From contig NZ_VOLT01000002.1 of NCBI RefSeq assembly GCF_007954275.1, positions 434,001 to 498,000 of the forward strand: 64,000 nt of DNA, read 5' to 3'. Origin of the DNA: Colwellia demingiae (GTDB lineage Bacteria > Pseudomonadota > Gammaproteobacteria > Enterobacterales > Alteromonadaceae). Position 1 is the first letter of the stretch, and every line of letters begins with the position of its first letter. Under the pieces are notes generated by a model. That model saw nothing but the letters and a program-made list of their open reading frames with translations, was not told the DNA's origin and searched no databases. Shown here piece after piece: positions 1 through 8,034 of this stretch. The position numbers and the translations under genes are program-made.

Positions 1-781
1 CGGCGTCCATAAATGCATAAGAACCACATTGTAATTCATTGAAAACACCTGAATTGCCTTCAAAGTAATATGAACCTGTACCGCCACCACCAACGATGTC
101 ACACTCAAGCCCTTCTGCTTTAAGCATGTCGATTGTACGAGCAACCATACCAACAGCGATATCGATCTTCTCTTTACGTTCTTGGAAGTTTTCCATGTGC
201 TGCATAGCGCCTTGGTAAGCTTGAATACCAGAAAAAGTTAAACCCGGTGTTGCGGCAATCGCTTTAGCGATATCAACTACTGGCTGACCTTCACTTACAC
301 CACAACGACCCGCGCCACAGTCAATTTCAACTAAACATTCAATTTGCGTGTCATGTTTATTAACCGCAGCCGCTAATTCAGCAACGTTTTCAATATCATC
401 AACACAAACAAGAGTGCGAGCACCAAGTTTAGGTATACGTGCTAAACGGTCTATTTTTGCTGGATCACGTACTTGGTTAGACACTAAAACATCTTTAATA
501 CCGCCACGCGCAAAAACTTCGGCTTCTGATACTTTTTGACAACATACACCACAGCTATCACCCAGTTTCTCTTGTAGAAGTGCTATATCGACAGATTTAT
601 GCATTTTGCCATGCACACGATGGCGAACACCCATCTCTTTAGCGAATTGTCCCATCTTAGTAATGTTGCGCTCTAAAGCGTCTAAATCAACAATCAAACA
701 AGGTGTTTGAATGTCCGCTTCATCCATACCTGGAAGTGCCGGAACGTCATAACCTACTTCTAAATCGTTTACTGTTGTCAT
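1..781 (-). CDS. bhcC: beta-hydroxyaspartate aldolase BhcC (DSD1/D-threonine aldolase family), 3' part cut by window edge
   Basis: Translation of the minus strand from ATG at 781 stays open to base 1, so about 260 N-terminal residues are seen and the C-terminus lies outside. The start region reads TTVNDLEVGYDVPALPGM, then DEADIQTPCLIVDLDALERN, the alanine-racemase-like PLP barrel opening; HGKMHKS carries the likely PLP lysine, followed by EIDCGAGRCGV and GGGTGSYY (phosphate binding). Family knowledge: DSD1-type PLP enzymes cleave or form beta-hydroxy amino acids; in the beta-hydroxyaspartate cycle BhcC joins glycine and glyoxylate to erythro-beta-hydroxyaspartate. The assignment over a plain D-threonine aldolase rests on the neighbouring BhcB-like dehydratase (124 bp upstream, same strand) and the divergent IclR gene. 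bhcD and bhcA would be expected outside the window. Confidence 0.85.
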   Translation of the reverse strand, partial: MTTVNDLEVGYDVPALPGMDEADIQTPCLIVDLDALERNITKMGQFAKEMGVRHRVHGKMHKSVDIALLQEKLGDSCGVCCQKVSEAEVFARGGIKDVLVSNQVRDPAKIDRLARIPKLGARTLVCVDDIENVAELAAAVNKHDTQIECLVEIDCGAGRCGVSEGQPVVDIAKAIAATPGLTFSGIQAYQGAMQHMENFQERKEKIDIAVGMVARTIDMLKAEGLECDIVGGGGTGSYYFEGNSGVFNELQCGSYAFMDA

Positions 782-904
782 CTTCTTCTCCATAATTTTA
801 ATTAATATTTAGATAATTTTTAGATTGAGCTTTTGTATGATTTTTAATTTGAACTTGAACCGAAATTTGAATTCGTTTTATTTTTTACTGTGGTACTTGT
901 CGGC

Positions 905-1882
905 TTATTTATTCATCCACGGTAATTTATCTAAATCGACATTACCGCCAGTGAGAATTACCCCAATACGCTTGCCTTTAAATACTTCGGGGTTTTTCAA
1001 AATAATAGCTAGGGTTACCGCGCTGCTTGGCTCCACTACAATTTTCATGCGGATCCAAATAAGCTTCATTGCCGCGACAATTTCGTCTTCGGTTGCCGTT
1101 AAAATATCGGTGACATGATTTTTAACGAAATGCCAAGTTAGATCTTTAAGTGGAACTTTTAGACCATCGGCAATTGTTTCTGGAGCATCATCGGCAATAA
1201 TATGACCGGCTTTAAATGAGCGCGCAGCATCATCAGCATTCAAAGGCTCTGCCGCATAAATTTTTATTGTCGGATTAGTAGTAGATAGTGTTAAGCAGGT
1301 GCCTGAGATCATGCCGCCACCGCCAATTGGCGCAACCACAGTATCTAAATTAAGGACTTGATTAACGAGTTCTTTAGCACAAGTGGCTTGACCTGCGATA
1401 ACGCGTGGATCATTGTAAGGATGAACAAAATCAGCACCTGATTCGGCAACAACTTCAGCAAATACGGCTTCGCGTGAGCTAGTAGAAGGCTCACATTCAA
1501 CGATGATTCCGCCGTAGCCAATGACAGCATCTTTCTTAGCTTGCGGCGCTGTACGTGGCATCACTACGGTAACGGGTATGCCACGTCGTCCGGCTGCATA
1601 AGATAACGATAAAGCATGGTTACCTGATGAATGTGTAGCAACACCAATTTTTGCTTCAGCGTCTGTTAAACCAAAAACAGCATTACAGGCACCGCGCACT
1701 TTAAAAGCAGCTGCCTTTTGCAGGTTTTCACATTTAAAAAACAGCTCAGCACCTGTTAAATCATTTAGGAAACGTGAGGTTAATACGGGTGTTTCGTGAA
1801 TAAAGGGTTTAATACGTTCGTGGGCAACGAGTACATCCTCATAGCTTGGAATATTCATGGTTGGTTTAGGTGAACTGCTCAT
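905..1882 (-). CDS. bhcB: beta-hydroxyaspartate dehydratase BhcB (threonine dehydratase-like PLP enzyme)
   Basis: 325 aa, fold type II PLP enzyme. Visible motifs: FFKCENLQKAAAFKVRGA with the Schiff-base lysine in FKVRG (about residue 62), the SSGNHA substrate loop, the glycine-rich PLP phosphate loop PIGGGGMISG, and ILTGGNVD near the C-terminus. Length fits catabolic serine/threonine dehydratases that lack the ACT domain. In the beta-hydroxyaspartate cycle this enzyme removes water from erythro-beta-hydroxyaspartate to give iminosuccinate. The stretch YNDPRVIAGQ and the surrounding wording match BhcB as I remember it from Paracoccus, and the DSD1 aldolase follows on the same strand. Start ATG at 1882 has AGAGGAAC just upstream. 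Alternative: threo-3-hydroxyaspartate ammonia-lyase or an EutB-type dehydratase; the operon partner favours BhcB. Confidence 0.85.
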   Translation of the reverse strand: MSSSPKPTMNIPSYEDVLVAHERIKPFIHETPVLTSRFLNDLTGAELFFKCENLQKAAAFKVRGACNAVFGLTDAEAKIGVATHSSGNHALSLSYAAGRRGIPVTVVMPRTAPQAKKDAVIGYGGIIVECEPSTSSREAVFAEVVAESGADFVHPYNDPRVIAGQATCAKELVNQVLNLDTVVAPIGGGGMISGTCLTLSTTNPTIKIYAAEPLNADDAARSFKAGHIIADDAPETIADGLKVPLKDLTWHFVKNHVTDILTATEDEIVAAMKLIWIRMKIVVEPSSAVTLAIILKNPEVFKGKRIGVILTGGNVDLDKLPWMNK

Positions 1883-1909
1883 AGGTTCCTCTTAATATCT
1901 CTTGCGGTA

Positions 1910-1969
1910 TTAGCCGTCATGTTAGTCGTGGTTTTAGCCGTGACATTAATCGTGTGGTAAGTCGTATGT
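1910..1969. repeat. degenerate 12-bp tandem repeat, five units, in the bhcB leader
   Basis: Five consecutive 12-bp units begin at 1910, 1922, 1934, 1946 and 1958: TTAGCCGTCATG, TTAGTCGTGGTT, TTAGCCGTGACA, TTAATCGTGTGG, TAAGTCGTATGT. The core TTAGYCGT is kept while the last four bases drift. It lies 28-87 bp upstream of the bhcB start, so probably in its promoter or 5' leader. Function unknown; the regular one-turn-like spacing could be a regulator array or simple slippage. Confidence 0.6.
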
Positions 1970-2040
1970 ATCTATATGAGTCTCAAGGTGACTCTTAATT
2001 TGTAGATGATGTTTAATCTGTAACTAATTTTTTTGCTTCA

Positions 2041-2202
2041 ATTTCACCTTATGGAAAACAGCTGGTTCAGGCAAACAAGATGAATTCCACCATGTGAAAT
2101 ATCAGTTTTTTATTATGGTAAAACACTATGCATACCCCTGATAAATAAGGGGCTATATGAATACTGAGTTCAAGGAAATCTACAGATTCCACGATGTGAA
2201 AT
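2041..2202. promoter_or_regulatory. three operator-like boxes in the bhcB / bhcR divergent region
   Basis: The 608-bp gap between bhcB and the IclR gene holds two almost identical 17-mers, ATTCCACCATGTGAAAT (2084-2100) and ATTCCACGATGTGAAAT (2186-2202), exactly 102 bp apart. Each is a near palindrome ATTYCAC-N3-GTGRAAT. A weaker inverted relative, ATTTCACCTTATGGAAA, is at 2041-2057. IclR-family regulators bind such palindromes in the gap to their divergent targets, so these are the best candidates for BhcR binding sites. The link to the regulator is inference; the repeats are seen directly. Nothing else coding is evident in the gap. Confidence 0.6.
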
Positions 2203-2490
2203 CGACAAACTCGAATTAATGATGGTTTTTGTCGGTTTTAGCTCTATATTAAAAATTGTAAAATATAAAGTTGACACATGAGTCAAGAAAAGAGATGTTA
2301 TAGCAATTCAAATAAGTAATGGGTCAAATTTTAATGAGAGTAAACCTTCAAGAACAAAACGCTTGATTGAGCAATAGCTGGCTACTGCGATTGAGAGCAA
2401 CAATGTTATTGGATGTTTAGACCATTTAAAAAGATCACTTAGTTAGTTTGATTGGTATTAAAACTGAGCCTGTAAATAAGCGGTAATATT

Positions 2491-3279
2491 ATGACTAAAA
2501 TTAAACCAGAATCTCGCATTCAAGTAATAGATAGAGCAGCCACATTACTAGACGCTATATCACGCTATACCATGCCGGTAACATTAAAGGCGCTTAGTGC
2601 TGATACTAACTTAGCGCCATCTACTGCTTTTCGCATATTACATTCCCTTATCGATAATCATTTTGTTGATCGGGACAATTCAGGCAAGTACCAGTTAAGT
2701 GGCCGACTCATTAGGCTCAGCAATTATCAATCTCAACACGTGGATTTTCGTAAAGTAGCAATACCTTACATGGAAAAACTTCGAGATAAATTTGGTGAAA
2801 CCATTAACCTCACCACGCGTGAAGGTGATGTGATTATTTACGTAGAAAAGGCCATTCCCAACAGAATGATGCATGTTCAACAAATTATTGGTAGCCGTGC
2901 GCCGCTTCATGTAACAGGTGTCGGTAAAATGATGTTAGGCATGGAAGGAAGTGAAGGCATTAGTGGATATGCTCATCGCACAAACTTGCCAACCTATACC
3001 CGTAAAACATTTTCAGAAATAGAAAGCTTAGAGCGTGAATGTATGCGCTGTGTTGAACAAGGCTTCGCCTATGACAATGAAGAAGCCGAAATAGGTGTAG
3101 GTTGTATTGGTGTGCTGTTATATGACAGATACGGTGAAGTTGTTGCCGGATTATCAGTGTCAGCACCGATTGATAGACGTAAAGATGAATGGGTCAAACA
3201 TTTAGTCAAAGCAGGTAAATCAATTTCCATTGAACTTGGCTTTGTTAAAAACCAACAGCCAATCAAAGAGACCAATTAA
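2491..3279 (+). CDS. bhcR: IclR-family transcriptional regulator (BhcR-like)
   Basis: 262 aa. N-terminal winged helix (about residues 8-70: VIDRAATLLDAIS, then LAPSTAFRILHSL as recognition helix), followed by the IclR effector domain (INLTTREGDVIIYVEKAI, GVGKMMLG, AEIGVGCIGVLLYD, GLSVSAPIDR). It is divergent to bhcB-bhcC across 608 bp with paired operator-like boxes. In Paracoccus the IclR protein BhcR controls the cycle genes in response to glyoxylate; that role is inferred here from family and position. Start ATG 2491 has only a weak upstream purine stretch. Confidence 0.8.
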   Translation: MTKIKPESRIQVIDRAATLLDAISRYTMPVTLKALSADTNLAPSTAFRILHSLIDNHFVDRDNSGKYQLSGRLIRLSNYQSQHVDFRKVAIPYMEKLRDKFGETINLTTREGDVIIYVEKAIPNRMMHVQQIIGSRAPLHVTGVGKMMLGMEGSEGISGYAHRTNLPTYTRKTFSEIESLERECMRCVEQGFAYDNEEAEIGVGCIGVLLYDRYGEVVAGLSVSAPIDRRKDEWVKHLVKAGKSISIELGFVKNQQPIKETN

Positions 3280-3375
3280 GCAAAATATATAAATTTACAC
3301 CAGCAAGGGTATTTCTCACCGCTAATATTTTATCTCTGCGGCATACCCACCCCCCATCATAATGGAGATTGGGTT

Positions 3376-3639
3376 TATACCCAAACCACTTCCAACTGCA
3401 TGATTCAGTTGGAATTATAAACGTTTTAGGTAAGGCATTGATTGAAGAGAATGGTTCTTCCCTTCTCAAAATTAATAACGCGGCCAAAAAGCTTTCTAAA
3501 CCAACCCTTTGGGGATTTCTGAGCAATTCATGAACTTCGTTGCGTCTGTTTTTAATGGAATAACCATTAATAAAAAGATGCGCCTTGCTCATGTGTTGCT
3601 CATTATCCTGAACAAGCATTTTGAAGTGGCTTGGGTATA
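3376..3639. repeat. MITE-like intergenic element, 264 bp, with TATACCC terminal inverted repeats
   Basis: Left end TATACCCAAACCACTTC and right end GAAGTGGCTTGGGTATA are near-perfect inverted repeats (one mismatch over 17). The interior shares GATTCAGTTGGAATTATAAACG and GATTGAAGAGAATGGTT-type wording with the element at 33915-34229. No real gene inside: the minus-strand reading frame across it has no domain and overlaps the repeat fully. It fills the gap between bhcR and the GlcG-like gene. Confidence 0.75.
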
Positions 3640-3669
3640 TACCAGATTTAAAATTAAAGAGTGGAAACT

Positions 3670-4101
3670 ATGTTGACAATAAATAGACTAAACCAAACGG
3701 AAGCAAAAACGATAATTGACGGCGCGGTGAATAAAGCCAATGAACTCGGCGTACCTATGTGCATTGCCGTAGTAGATGAATCAGGTAATTTAATTGCCTT
3801 TGAACGTATGGATGGCGGTAAAGTACACAGCATTACCATTTCGCAAGACAAAGCATTTACCGCGGCATCAGCGCGTAAGGGTACCCACGAATTTAATAAA
3901 GCCTGTATTCCAGGACATAAAAATAATTTATTTGGTATTCATACTGCTTTAGGTGGCCGTATGTGTATTGTTGGCGGTGGTTTGCCTATCACCTTTAATG
4001 GCAGCGTTGTTGGTGGCATTGGCGTGAGTTCAGGTTCACCCGAGCAAGATTTAGGCTGTGCACAAGCAGGTGTTGATAGTTTTAGTAAAACCTATGGCTA
4101 A
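3670..4101 (+). CDS. GlcG/HbpS-like protein (DUF336, possible haem binding)
   Basis: 143 aa from ATG 3670, which has AAAGAG eight bases upstream; an in-frame GTG at 3661 lies on that ribosome site and is less likely. The whole protein is one DUF336 domain: INRLNQTEAKTIIDGAVNKA, CIAVVDESGNLIAFERMDG, SQDKAFTAASARKGT, IVGGGLPI and GGIGVSSGSPEQD. Such proteins accompany glycolate oxidase (GlcG) or bind haem extracellularly (HbpS); no signal peptide is seen here. Downstream of bhcR and close to the glyoxylate-using cycle genes, a role in glycolate/glyoxylate metabolism is plausible but unproven. Confidence 0.8.
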   Translation: MLTINRLNQTEAKTIIDGAVNKANELGVPMCIAVVDESGNLIAFERMDGGKVHSITISQDKAFTAASARKGTHEFNKACIPGHKNNLFGIHTALGGRMCIVGGGLPITFNGSVVGGIGVSSGSPEQDLGCAQAGVDSFSKTYG

Positions 4102-4108
4102 CTAATCT

Positions 4109-4164
4109 GGCGAAAGTGAGCTTACACTCAAAACTGTATTCGTCTCAGTAGACTCACTTTTGCC
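4109..4164 (+). terminator. inverted repeat after the GlcG-like gene
   Basis: GGCGAAAGTGAG (4109-4120) pairs with CTCACTTTTGCC (4153-4164), 12 positions with one G-T, separated by 32 bases. No clear T-run follows, so it may be a long-loop terminator or an mRNA 3' end stabiliser. Confidence 0.35.
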
Positions 4165-4331
4165 ACTATCATGACTGACCAGAATACCTCTTATAACAGG
4201 TAGATAGCCAGTTATTATGATGACACCTACTTTCGTAATCCTTGCCCATATATAATTTTGTTTTTTCGACTGAACTATCCTACTATTTACTCTTAATACC
4301 TCAGCTTAACAATCACTTCGGAAATATATTA

Positions 4332-5018
4332 GTGCAACACCTTTCAAATAAAATTAAAATTATTCTCGCTATTATACTGCTCATTACTATTGCTTCGGTT
4401 ATTTACCGTGTTACTCAAAAGGAGCCTGAGCTTCCTAAAATGACAGTATCAGAGAAAAAAGCAAGATTTAGAGCGTTAATCGTTCCTGCCGTTAACATTG
4501 TTTACACGAAACTAATGGCTCGATATGAAGAGGTTAAAACAACACTTGAGGCGGGTAAAACTAATGCTGAGATTGAAAGATTAAAAGTGGAATACAAAGT
4601 GACTACCAATGAAAAATTGCTCATGGCACTTAAGCCTTCGCCAAAAAGTATTACCATCGCACAAGCTGCAATAGAAAGCTCCTGGGCTACTTCGCGTTTT
4701 TTTAGAGTCGCTAATAACATCTTCGGTGTATGGTCTTTTGACGAAGATGAACCTAGAGTTGCAGCTTTAAAAAAACGTGGCGACAAAACTATTTGGGTGA
4801 AAAAATATCCTTCCATTGAAGATGCAATATACGATTATTATCGCACTTTGGGACGCAGTGGTGCTTTCGCTGCGTTTAGGCAAGCGAGAATGCAAACAAA
4901 TGACCCTTTTATATTGGTTACTAAATTGGACCATTATTCTGAAAAAGGTAGCCTTTATGGTGAAGAGCTTATTTCAATTATAAAGTTCAATAAATTTAAT
5001 AAGTATGACGCTGATTAA
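4332..5018 (+). CDS. Bax-like peptidoglycan glucosaminidase, membrane anchored
   Basis: Chosen start GTG 4332 gives VQHLSNKIK and then a hydrophobic helix (IILAIILLITIASVIY), a typical N-in anchor; the frame also opens at a TTG at 4242 but that adds only unlikely residues. The remainder matches E. coli Bax: MTVSEKKARFRALIVPAV, then the glucosaminidase core AQAAIESSWATSRFFR (catalytic Glu in AAIESSW), NNIFGVWSFDE, YPSIEDAIYDYYRTLGR and a C-terminal YSEKGSLYGEELISII. It should cut glycan strands of murein in the periplasm. Length about 228 aa, close to the family. A strong terminator follows 16 bp after the stop codon. Confidence 0.8.
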   Translation: MQHLSNKIKIILAIILLITIASVIYRVTQKEPELPKMTVSEKKARFRALIVPAVNIVYTKLMARYEEVKTTLEAGKTNAEIERLKVEYKVTTNEKLLMALKPSPKSITIAQAAIESSWATSRFFRVANNIFGVWSFDEDEPRVAALKKRGDKTIWVKKYPSIEDAIYDYYRTLGRSGAFAAFRQARMQTNDPFILVTKLDHYSEKGSLYGEELISIIKFNKFNKYDAD

Positions 5019-5033
5019 ATCAAGCGAACCTCT

Positions 5034-5069
5034 AAAAAGTCAGTTTACATGCCCTAAACTGACTTTTTT
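5034..5069 (+). terminator. Rho-independent terminator of the Bax-like gene
   Basis: Perfect stem AAAAAGTCAGTTTA / TAAACTGACTTTTT with a 7-base loop and a T6 run, starting 16 bp after the stop codon. Confidence 0.9.
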
Positions 5070-5327
5070 ATGAGTAACAGTTGCTGAAGTTAGCGCTCAC
5101 TAAAGCATAACTACAGCGTAATTGGCGAGTCGAAATCACCCAGCCACGTGCTTACTTTGATTCGAAATAGGACATCACAGCAAATATATATTAAACTCAA
5201 CAGCACTAGCCCCTTGGAGGTAGTAATAACTGGTGAATTTTATTAATTATTCCTAATAAAATTTAGCCATAGTGTTATTACATATTATTTGAAGCGCACC
5301 TAACCCCGTTTAATCCTTAGGCTAAAA

Positions 5328-6284
5328 ATGAACAATAGTTATTACGTTAAGACCTTATTCTCATTAATATTTTTTTCCAGCACATTATGGTCCAAACCGT
5401 CTCACCTTTCAGATAAAGTCGTTATACCAACAAATAACTGGTCAAGCCAACGGGTATTGTCGAATGTTGTTGGTCAGTTGATTGAAGATTTAGGCACCCC
5501 TGTCGAGTACATAAACATCAGTGCTGACCGCCAATGGGGGGCACTAAAACGTGGGGTTATTCATTTTCAGATAGAAGTATGGGAACCTTCAATGGGGCAA
5601 GAGTTTAATAAGCTTGTCGCTAACGGTGACATTATTGATTTAGGCACACATGAAGCTAAAGTGATAGAAGATTGGTGGTACCCAAAATATGTTGAAGATT
5701 TATGTCCAGAGTTACCCCAATGGCAGGCTTTAAATAAATGTAGAGCTCTTTTTAAGGGATCCAAAAAAACTGAGAAAGGTGTGTATTTTGGTGGCCCATG
5801 GAATTATGGTGATGCTGATATTATTCGAGCATTAGGGCTAAATTTTGCCATCGAACGTTTACCTGATGAATCAGCATTGTGGGAAGAGCTTACCAATGCA
5901 ATTGAAAAAAAGCGCCCTATCCTGATGCTAAATTGGAGTCCTAATTGGACCGACAATAATATCGAAGGTGAATTTGTCAATTTTCCACTTTATACAGAGC
6001 AATGTGAAAAAGTACCCGAATGGGGGCTCAACAAAAAACTAGTTAAAGACTGTGGCAACCGCAGAGGCGGATGGTTAAAGAAAGCAGCGTCTCTCAACTT
6101 AAAGCAAAAGTTTCCTTGTGTGTATCACTTAATTCAAAACATTAGCTTTACCAATCGTATGATTACAGATGCGTCTTCTTTAGCTGTTATTGAAAAGCTT
6201 TCGGATCAGGCCGCCGCTATTGAATGGTCAAAGAAATATGCTAAAGATATCAAAAGGTGGTCATCATTAGAGTGTCAACAATAA
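5328..6284 (+). CDS. glycine betaine/choline-type ABC substrate-binding protein (OpuAC family), orphan
   Basis: 318 aa with an N-terminal signal peptide (TLFSLIFFSSTLWSKP). The mature part is an OpuAC/ProX-type ligand-binding fold: KVVIPTNNWSSQRVLSNVVG, the ADRQWGALKRG region, FQIEVWEPSMGQEF (the usual ELW/EVW binding-loop area), ILMLNWSPNWTD and a C-terminal helix pair. Tryptophans in NNW, VWEP, NWSPNW would form the aromatic cage for a quaternary amine. No permease or ATPase lies beside it: a MFS gene converges from the right. It may serve the transporter at 34.4 kb or act as a sensor. Ligand is inferred only from family. Confidence 0.75.
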   Translation: MNNSYYVKTLFSLIFFSSTLWSKPSHLSDKVVIPTNNWSSQRVLSNVVGQLIEDLGTPVEYINISADRQWGALKRGVIHFQIEVWEPSMGQEFNKLVANGDIIDLGTHEAKVIEDWWYPKYVEDLCPELPQWQALNKCRALFKGSKKTEKGVYFGGPWNYGDADIIRALGLNFAIERLPDESALWEELTNAIEKKRPILMLNWSPNWTDNNIEGEFVNFPLYTEQCEKVPEWGLNKKLVKDCGNRRGGWLKKAASLNLKQKFPCVYHLIQNISFTNRMITDASSLAVIEKLSDQAAAIEWSKKYAKDIKRWSSLECQQ

Positions 6285-6300
6285 ACCTTCAGACGCATTG

Positions 6301-7488
6301 TTACTGCATACATTGTTTTGCTTCCTTAAAATTGAATTTGGCATAAGTCAGCAACAAAATGCCACAGGCAACGATAAACGCGGTTAAATATAAAGCATGA
6401 TTATAAGTCTGAAATTGTTCGATCAATGCGACGCTGTATAATGGCGCGATAATTTGGCCTACCCCGTAAGCCGATGTTAATGCTCCCATAATAAATACTG
6501 GATTGTTCTTTGATAGTTGACCGCCAAAATTCATAAACAAGGCAACCAAACCAATAAATGTAGCGCCAAAGAAAATGCCACTGATAAGATTCATAACTAT
6601 ATTGTTAGAAAATACAGGGATTAAAATCCCGATAATCTGTAACAGCATGGCGACTACCATAATATTAATACTGCCAAAACGATGTGCTAATCGCATCCAT
6701 ATAATACAAGACGGAATTCCGGCAATACCTGCTACTAACCATACCCAGCCACCATAGCCTGACAAACCTTCTAATGAGTTCACTATGTCAGGCAAAAAGG
6801 TTGATTGTACGACCATACCTACACCCTCGGTGAAGTAGGCCAAAATAAGAATGATGACCATAGGTGAAAAAAGTGATTTATCAAATTTATGTTTAACAAC
6901 TTCATTGGTAGGTTGTTTCTCAAAGCGTAAAATATAAGCGGAATAACATGAAAAGAAACCACCAATAATCGCCAATATAAGCCATGCATCTTTCCAATCT
7001 CCGCCATAACTAAATACCCCTCGCATCACAAGGTCAGTAATGACGATTGAAAAGCCTAAACCACTAAAGTGTATGCCCATTGCTTTAGTTTTATTGGTCG
7101 ACTGTAGTTTCAGCATGACAATAGCAGATCCGACAACCAGCGCCATTGCAGCCCCAAAGCCAGCCAAGAATCGGGCAATAACCCAAACGATGTTATTTTC
7201 AGTAAGACCTAAAACAAAAGAGCAAATAACACAAAGCACTAACCCGAATCTGAAATATTTTACCTTGGTGTAGATATCTTTAATAAAAATAGAAAAAACG
7301 GATCCGCTTAAATAACCGAAGTAATTTATTGAGGCAAGCACACCAGCAAAAGCTATGTTGATTGAGTCTTCTAACATTGCGGGCAAAAGTGAAGTAAAAA
7401 CAAAACGAGCGACACCAACACCCACAACAAGGGCTAATATACCTGCCAATAAAATTGCATTATTACTTTCTCGGTTGAAGTGCGCCAT
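6301..7488 (-). CDS. MFS transporter, YbfB/YjiJ type
   Basis: About 395 aa from ATG 7488, preceded by GGAG four bases upstream; the open frame extends to 7536 but the added residues are not family-like. Twelve hydrophobic segments are visible, with the first one (AILLAGILALVVGVGVARFV) carrying the GVGVARF signature of the YbfB/YjiJ family, GFGAAMALVVGSAIVM in segment 4-5 and the cytoplasmic loop between segments 6 and 7 (RFEKQPTNEVVKHKFDK). Substrate unknown. It converges with the orphan binding protein on the other strand with only 16 bp between stop codons, so no functional link follows. Confidence 0.8.
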   Translation of the reverse strand: MAHFNRESNNAILLAGILALVVGVGVARFVFTSLLPAMLEDSINIAFAGVLASINYFGYLSGSVFSIFIKDIYTKVKYFRFGLVLCVICSFVLGLTENNIVWVIARFLAGFGAAMALVVGSAIVMLKLQSTNKTKAMGIHFSGLGFSIVITDLVMRGVFSYGGDWKDAWLILAIIGGFFSCYSAYILRFEKQPTNEVVKHKFDKSLFSPMVIILILAYFTEGVGMVVQSTFLPDIVNSLEGLSGYGGWVWLVAGIAGIPSCIIWMRLAHRFGSINIMVVAMLLQIIGILIPVFSNNIVMNLISGIFFGATFIGLVALFMNFGGQLSKNNPVFIMGALTSAYGVGQIIAPLYSVALIEQFQTYNHALYLTAFIVACGILLLTYAKFNFKEAKQCMQ

Positions 7489-7699
7489 ATTGCTCCATAA
7501 AGATGTTCCTTGCGATATATTGCAGTGTATAACCAACTGAGATAAATAAGTAAATCACCAATGATGATGAGTAACATATAAAATGTAGATGTAAGACCTA
7601 CTGATGAGAAATAGTGCTGACCGGCATAAAAAAATGACATTGTCGCTTTTGTTCAATCCCTCAACGTATTTAAATCCTACTATACAAATCATACAAATA

Positions 7700-7963
7700 T
7701 ATACCCGTTACCAATCAAGATACATGTTTCAGAGTGTTTGAGCAGTTTCAATTCAAGGCGCTGTGATGAAATAATGGTTATTCCCTTACAAATCAGAGCA
7801 ACGATGAAGTGATGTTGCTCAAGCGCTTCTTTGATGGGTTTAAAATGACTGTAAACTGCGTTAAATAATCAAACCATAGAATGACTATATTTAAATTATT
7901 TGTCTTGCCTAAAGTCATTTTAATTCCCACTGAAATCCTGCACTTTGAATGGTAACGGGTATA
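7700..7963. repeat. MITE-like element, 264 bp, TATACCCGTTACC inverted ends
   Basis: Left end TATACCCGTTACCAATCAA and right end TTGAATGGTAACGGGTATA are inverted repeats with one mismatch over 19. A segment next to the left end (about 7700-7780) recurs in inverted form at about 37717-37798. No gene inside. It fills the gap between the MFS gene and the GNAT gene. Confidence 0.75.
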
Positions 7964-8011
7964 GGTGTCTAACTTATAAAAAATTGAATCTCTAAAATAA
8001 CAATCACCAGA

Positions 8012-8030
8012 TAGTAGGTAGTAGGTAGTA
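8012..8030 (+). repeat. heptamer repeat TAGTAGG over the ribosome-binding region of the GNAT gene
   Basis: TAGTAGG occurs at 8012-8018 and 8019-8025 followed by TAGTA (8026-8030). The AGG at 8023-8025 is the only reasonable Shine-Dalgarno for ATG 8035. Gain or loss of one unit would leave a ribosome site but shift upstream contacts by 7 bases. Confidence 0.6.
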
Positions 8031-8034
8031 AACA

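Noticed and set aside
825..1118. 97-aa plus-strand frame over the end of bhcB
   Set aside because: Antisense shadow of bhcB and its downstream gap; no family features.
1879..1920. 13-codon mini-ORF whose TGA overlaps the bhcB start (ATGA)
   Set aside because: No ribosome site in front of it and no attenuator structure; overlap is probably chance.
3263..3619. 118-aa minus-strand frame between bhcR and the GlcG gene
   Set aside because: It lies within a MITE-like repeat element and has no domain or ribosome site.
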